Of a DNA stretch of 64,000 bases, positions 60,714 through 64,000 are shown piece by piece. The translations under genes and the position numbers were made by a program. Where the stretch lies: the NCBI GenBank assembly GCA_035048495.1, contig CM068545.1:19316741-19380740 (forward strand). The letters run 5' to 3'. The notes beneath the pieces were generated by a model. It was not told the DNA's origin. It ran no database searches and saw nothing but the letters and a program-made list of their open reading frames with translations. Position 1 is the stretch's first letter; the number at the start of each line of letters is the position of its first letter. The DNA comes from Euptelea pleiosperma. Lineage: Eukaryota > Streptophyta > Magnoliopsida > Ranunculales > Eupteleaceae.

Positions 60714-61635
60714 AAATCCCGATGGGATAATTCTCGAGACTTGCGAACCCACATTGATCAGGAAAGCCCATTATCAAAGCTTAAAGAGCCCACATGCTAT
60801 GACTAGAAGATATGGGCCAAATATGGGCTGAATAAGAGGACCAAAAAGTCGGCCCAAGGAACGAAGAAAGTAGGAGAGCCAATGACCAAGAGACGGATCA
60901 AAGCGTTTAAAGCTACATGAGTCAGCAAGGAATGATAATCTACTCTACTGGAGAAGCGTGAGGATGGTCACAGTGAAGACCAGGGTTCTAGACCATCTGC
61001 CAATACTTTTATCTCCATTTTCTGATATTTTCTCTCTCCTCCCCCTAATTTTCTATCTCATCTTTCCTTATTCTCTCTCTCTCTTCATCTCTCGGTCATC
61101 GGATCTACTGACCTAACCCCAGAACTCATGCCCGTTAGCTCTGGCCCATCTCCCTAAGCTATCGGACCGTTGGATCTTCCATCGGACCGTTGGATCGTCC
61201 ATCAGACCGTCGGATCTCTCTAAATCTGTCGGCCTGCCAATATGGATCCTAATCAAGTCATCTTCAGTCTGACCATCAGATTGTCTGTCACATCATCTTG
61301 TGAGACGATGGACATCATCAATCCATGTGGGCCAGTAGCCAGCCCATCATCATCGACCCGCTGCCCGACCATTTAGTGGACCTCGTGAATTTTAAAATAA
61401 TTTAAATTAAATTTTAAAAAAAGGGGGGTCCACTAAATGGGGAAATTCCCCAAAGAAAAGTAAGGTTTTACTTATAAAAAAAAAATTATTTTCTTATTTT
61501 TTTTATTTTCAAAAAATCCCTCCATTAAAGGAAATAGGGAAGCTTTTTAAGGGGAAGAGAAGGGTTCGTTGGAACCCTAATCCCCCTCTTTTCTTCTCCT
61601 CTCTTTTCCCGAATCTCCCTCCCCCCCCCCCACGT
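60714..61635. other. Unassigned DNA, possibly retroelement-derived
   Basis: Pyrimidine-rich 61010-61090, then three copies of a 20-bp unit (atcggaccgttggatcttcc type) at 61161-61220, a poly-purine/T-rich stretch to 61520, and an 11-C run at 61621-61631. It resembles a gypsy LTR or leader, but no partner copy is in the window. Confidence 0.4.
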
Positions 61636-64000
61636 TGTAATACCCTGAACTTTCGTTCTAGGGTATTATGGTAAATTCACCAAACCTGAAACTTTTTCAG
61701 ACCTCTATTATTGTTTTTATAGTTTAATATTATTGTTGAGTATATATATTTAATTTGGTTTCATTCTGACAACTTTGAAAAACCTGCTATTTTTGAAACT
61801 CGCTCTTTAGGGCTGAATTCTTGCTAAAAATAATGGACCATAACTTATAGGGTACTTTTCTTTCCCCAGCTAACATTACAGAACTTTTATAAAAGAATTA
61901 TTTTGTGGGCCCAAGACTCTAAAAAAATTCCTATTTTATCCTTATCAACTTACTTGTGAAATTTGGAAGCTTTTCTAAGACATAAAAACTCTAATCGAAG
62001 ATTTTGGGAGATTTTGACAAAAATAGTATTTTTATAATTTTTGAACTTCCTACCATTCGCATATTTTTCAAAAATAATATTTAATTATATTTTATTTCTT
62101 TAATAAGTGTGTGGGACCCGTGAATCACTTTCGGATCATTCCGATGTCATTTGATATGTTTTGAAGCTTTTAACTTTTTTGTAATTTTTGTGTATTTAGA
62201 CTATTTTATGTGATTTATGTGTGTAACACGTGTCAATACCTTATTGTATGGACTTTTAAATTATATAATATAGTTTAATTAAATTAATTTATAATTATTT
62301 ATGTTATGATTGTTGGGTGGGCCTGTATGACCAATTTAGATGTCTTTTGGGCTTAATAATATTCTTAAATGAAGCCTAATTGTTGTATATGGGCCTTGGG
62401 CCCATTTCTAACCCATTAGTTGTATAAAATATAAGTTTTTGAGGGTTGAAAAAGTCATCTCTTTGATAGTTACGAATTTCACTAAAATAAAAACCCTAAT
62501 CCTTCCCTAAACCTATTTATAAAAAACCATAAAGCTTTATAAGCTTTCACAAACCCAACTCCATCGAAGAATAAAGAAAGCTCCTTTAAACCTTCATCCT
62601 GGCACCGATCGCACTCGAGCAAGAAGGGAGAATTGACGGGGACTCCGATTAGAAGAACATACTCCGAAGAGAGGACGATCCGACGACTTTCAAATTTGAG
62701 GAAACTTTTGATTTTCATTAAAGTTCAAGAAACCTTGAGGTAAGTGTGTTTGATCCATCCTATACTTATTTTTCTTCAAGATTTTGTTTCTCTTTCATTA
62801 GGTAATGGTTGATACTCGTTATAAATTAATTTCAACTATATTTACTTTATTCTTATTGGGTTGATATTTATTTTGGGCCACCATGATGGGTTTGGCCATG
62901 GTCTATTTTGTGCCTATAACGGATGACTACGTTCTTTATCATTTTTGTTGTATTTTTCTAATTCAAATATTTTTATAATTATTTTTTTTAAATACCTTTA
63001 TGAATCTATTTTTAAAAACTATTTAGTTTATATTTCTCTGATTTATATTTATTTAGTTATGATTTTTTTAATTTGTTGGACTTTACCAAAAAACTCAGAA
63101 TTTTAGATTTTACACGGTCCACTTCATTTATAATTTCGATCTCTATTTTTATCCTAAATATTTTTCTAATTATTTTTTATAGATACCTCTGTTAATCTAG
63201 TTTCTAGAACCTTTGAGTTTTTATTTTTCTGATTTGTACTGATTAAGTTATGATTTTTCTAAGTTGTATGACTTTACAAAAAAACCCATAATTTTAAATT
63301 TTATATGGTCCACTTCACTTAGAATTTCGATCTTTATTTTTAATCTAAATATTTTTCTAATTATTTTTCATAGATACCTCTATCAATTTAATTTCTAGAA
63401 CCTTTGAGTTTGTATTTTTCCAATTTTTATTGATTAAGTTATGATTTTTTAAATGTGTTAGACTTTTCTGTAAAACCTAGAATCCCAGATTCTGTCCGAC
63501 CCACTTCATTAAGGGTTTCGACCTATATTTTGAATCTAAATATTTTTTTATTTTTTTTCTAAATACCTCCATAAATCTAGTTTCTATAACATTTGAGTTT
63601 GTATTTTTTTGATTTGTATTGATTAAGTTATGATTTTTCAAATATGCGGGACTTTTTTGTATCCCGGATTCTATCTGGCCCAATTAATTAAGAGTTTTGA
63701 CCTATATTTTGAATCTGAATATTTTTCTATTTATTTTTTCTAAAAACCTCTATTAATCTAGTTTTTAAATTCATTGAGTTTATATTTTTCTAATTCATAT
63801 TTATTTAGTTATGATTTTTATAATGCAGTACATTTTTTGTAAAAAACCTATTAATTGTTCATGGTTCGGTAATGATTATTAACTATTAAGGTTTTAACCT
63901 TGTTGTTTGACTAAACCCTAGATGGTTTGACCTATACCTGTATGCATGGGGATCCCACCCATGTGTCTTGGATCCCTCTTTAGAGTTCGACCTTGTGTCA
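61636..64000 (+). repeat. Gypsy-type LTR start, running off the window
   Basis: TGTAATACCCTGAACTTTCG at 61636 is the usual opening of plant chromovirus (Tekay/Del-like) LTRs. A TATA-like box (ctatttataaaaaacc, 62511) is followed by a leader ending gaaaccttgag/gtaagtg (62740), a typical LTR transcript start with a donor. From about 63005 on there are tandem repeats. The other end and the coding region lie beyond 64000. Confidence 0.62.
63005..63830 (+). repeat. Tandem repeat, period about 185-190 bp, five copies
   Basis: Successive copies start near 63015, 63203, 63395, 63587 and 63765. Each has a tgagttt(g/a)tatttttct opening, gattaagttatgatttt, a c-rich word (ggtccacttca, gacccacttca, ggcccaatta), and aatttcgatct...tttttaatctaaatatttttct. 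Copies differ by point changes and short indels. Confidence 0.82.

Noticed and set aside
61161..61220. Short regularly spaced repeats considered as a CRISPR-like array
   Set aside because: Only three contiguous 20-bp units with no spacers, in plant nuclear DNA.

Overview
The window is nuclear DNA from a flowering plant. The genes are intron-rich with GT-AG junctions, leaders are pyrimidine-rich, the protein families are plant-specific (DUF688, GARP/G2-like, plant cysteine oxidase), and the intergenic and intronic DNA is full of plant-type LTR retrotransposons, LINEs and MITEs. The species cannot be named from the sequence alone. No rRNA, tRNA, CRISPR or bacterial or organellar gene was seen.

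Three host genes can be reconstructed. (1) A DUF688-family gene on the + strand (CDS 1343-3599, three coding exons, 693 aa, with a leader intron). (2) A GARP/G2-like MYB transcription factor on the - strand (14142-10999, six exons, 488 aa) with EAR-type repression motifs and a duplicated splice donor. (3) A plant cysteine oxidase (PCO4/5-type) on the - strand, whose five coding exons are spread from 54283 to 31654. Introns of about 14.2 kb and 7.4 kb make this one gene cover over a third of the window. Both introns are packed with mobile elements. Its last exon carries a one-base frame problem relative to the family, which a downstream acceptor would repair.

Layout. 1-6.5 kb: DUF688 gene with a MITE in its promoter region. 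6.5-10.4 kb: fold-back elements, a copia gag relic and a 5'-truncated LINE with a perfect 19-bp target duplication. 11-14.1 kb: the GARP gene, with a CACTA-like MITE in its last intron. 14.4-18.5 kb: a Harbinger-like element with a nested inverted-repeat element, a solo LTR inside an older repeat, and a copia relic. 23.0-28.7 kb: an internally deleted gypsy element with a degenerate LINE nested in one LTR. 29.3-30.3 kb: nested hAT-type MITEs. 31.6-55.2 kb: the PCO gene with, in its introns, a decayed copia element (34.3-37.6), a recent copia element (38.4-44.1), a tandem duplication with a LINE insert, a TRIM, LINE fragments and hAT/Harbinger MITEs. 55.4-61 kb: Mutator-like and hAT-like MITEs, a long-TIR DNA transposon and a 0.54-kb fold-back. 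61.6 kb to the end: one end of a gypsy-type LTR containing internal tandem repeats.

The three genes do not form a pathway. DUF688 has no known function, the GARP factor is a predicted nuclear regulator (probably a repressor), and the PCO is an oxygen-sensing dioxygenase acting on N-terminal cysteine proteins. The window's main interest is transposon archaeology. Several insertions have exact target duplications, two have a paralogous empty site in the same window, and several small-element families recur with consistent target-duplication lengths (8 bp hAT-type, 9 bp Mutator-type, 3 bp Harbinger-type).
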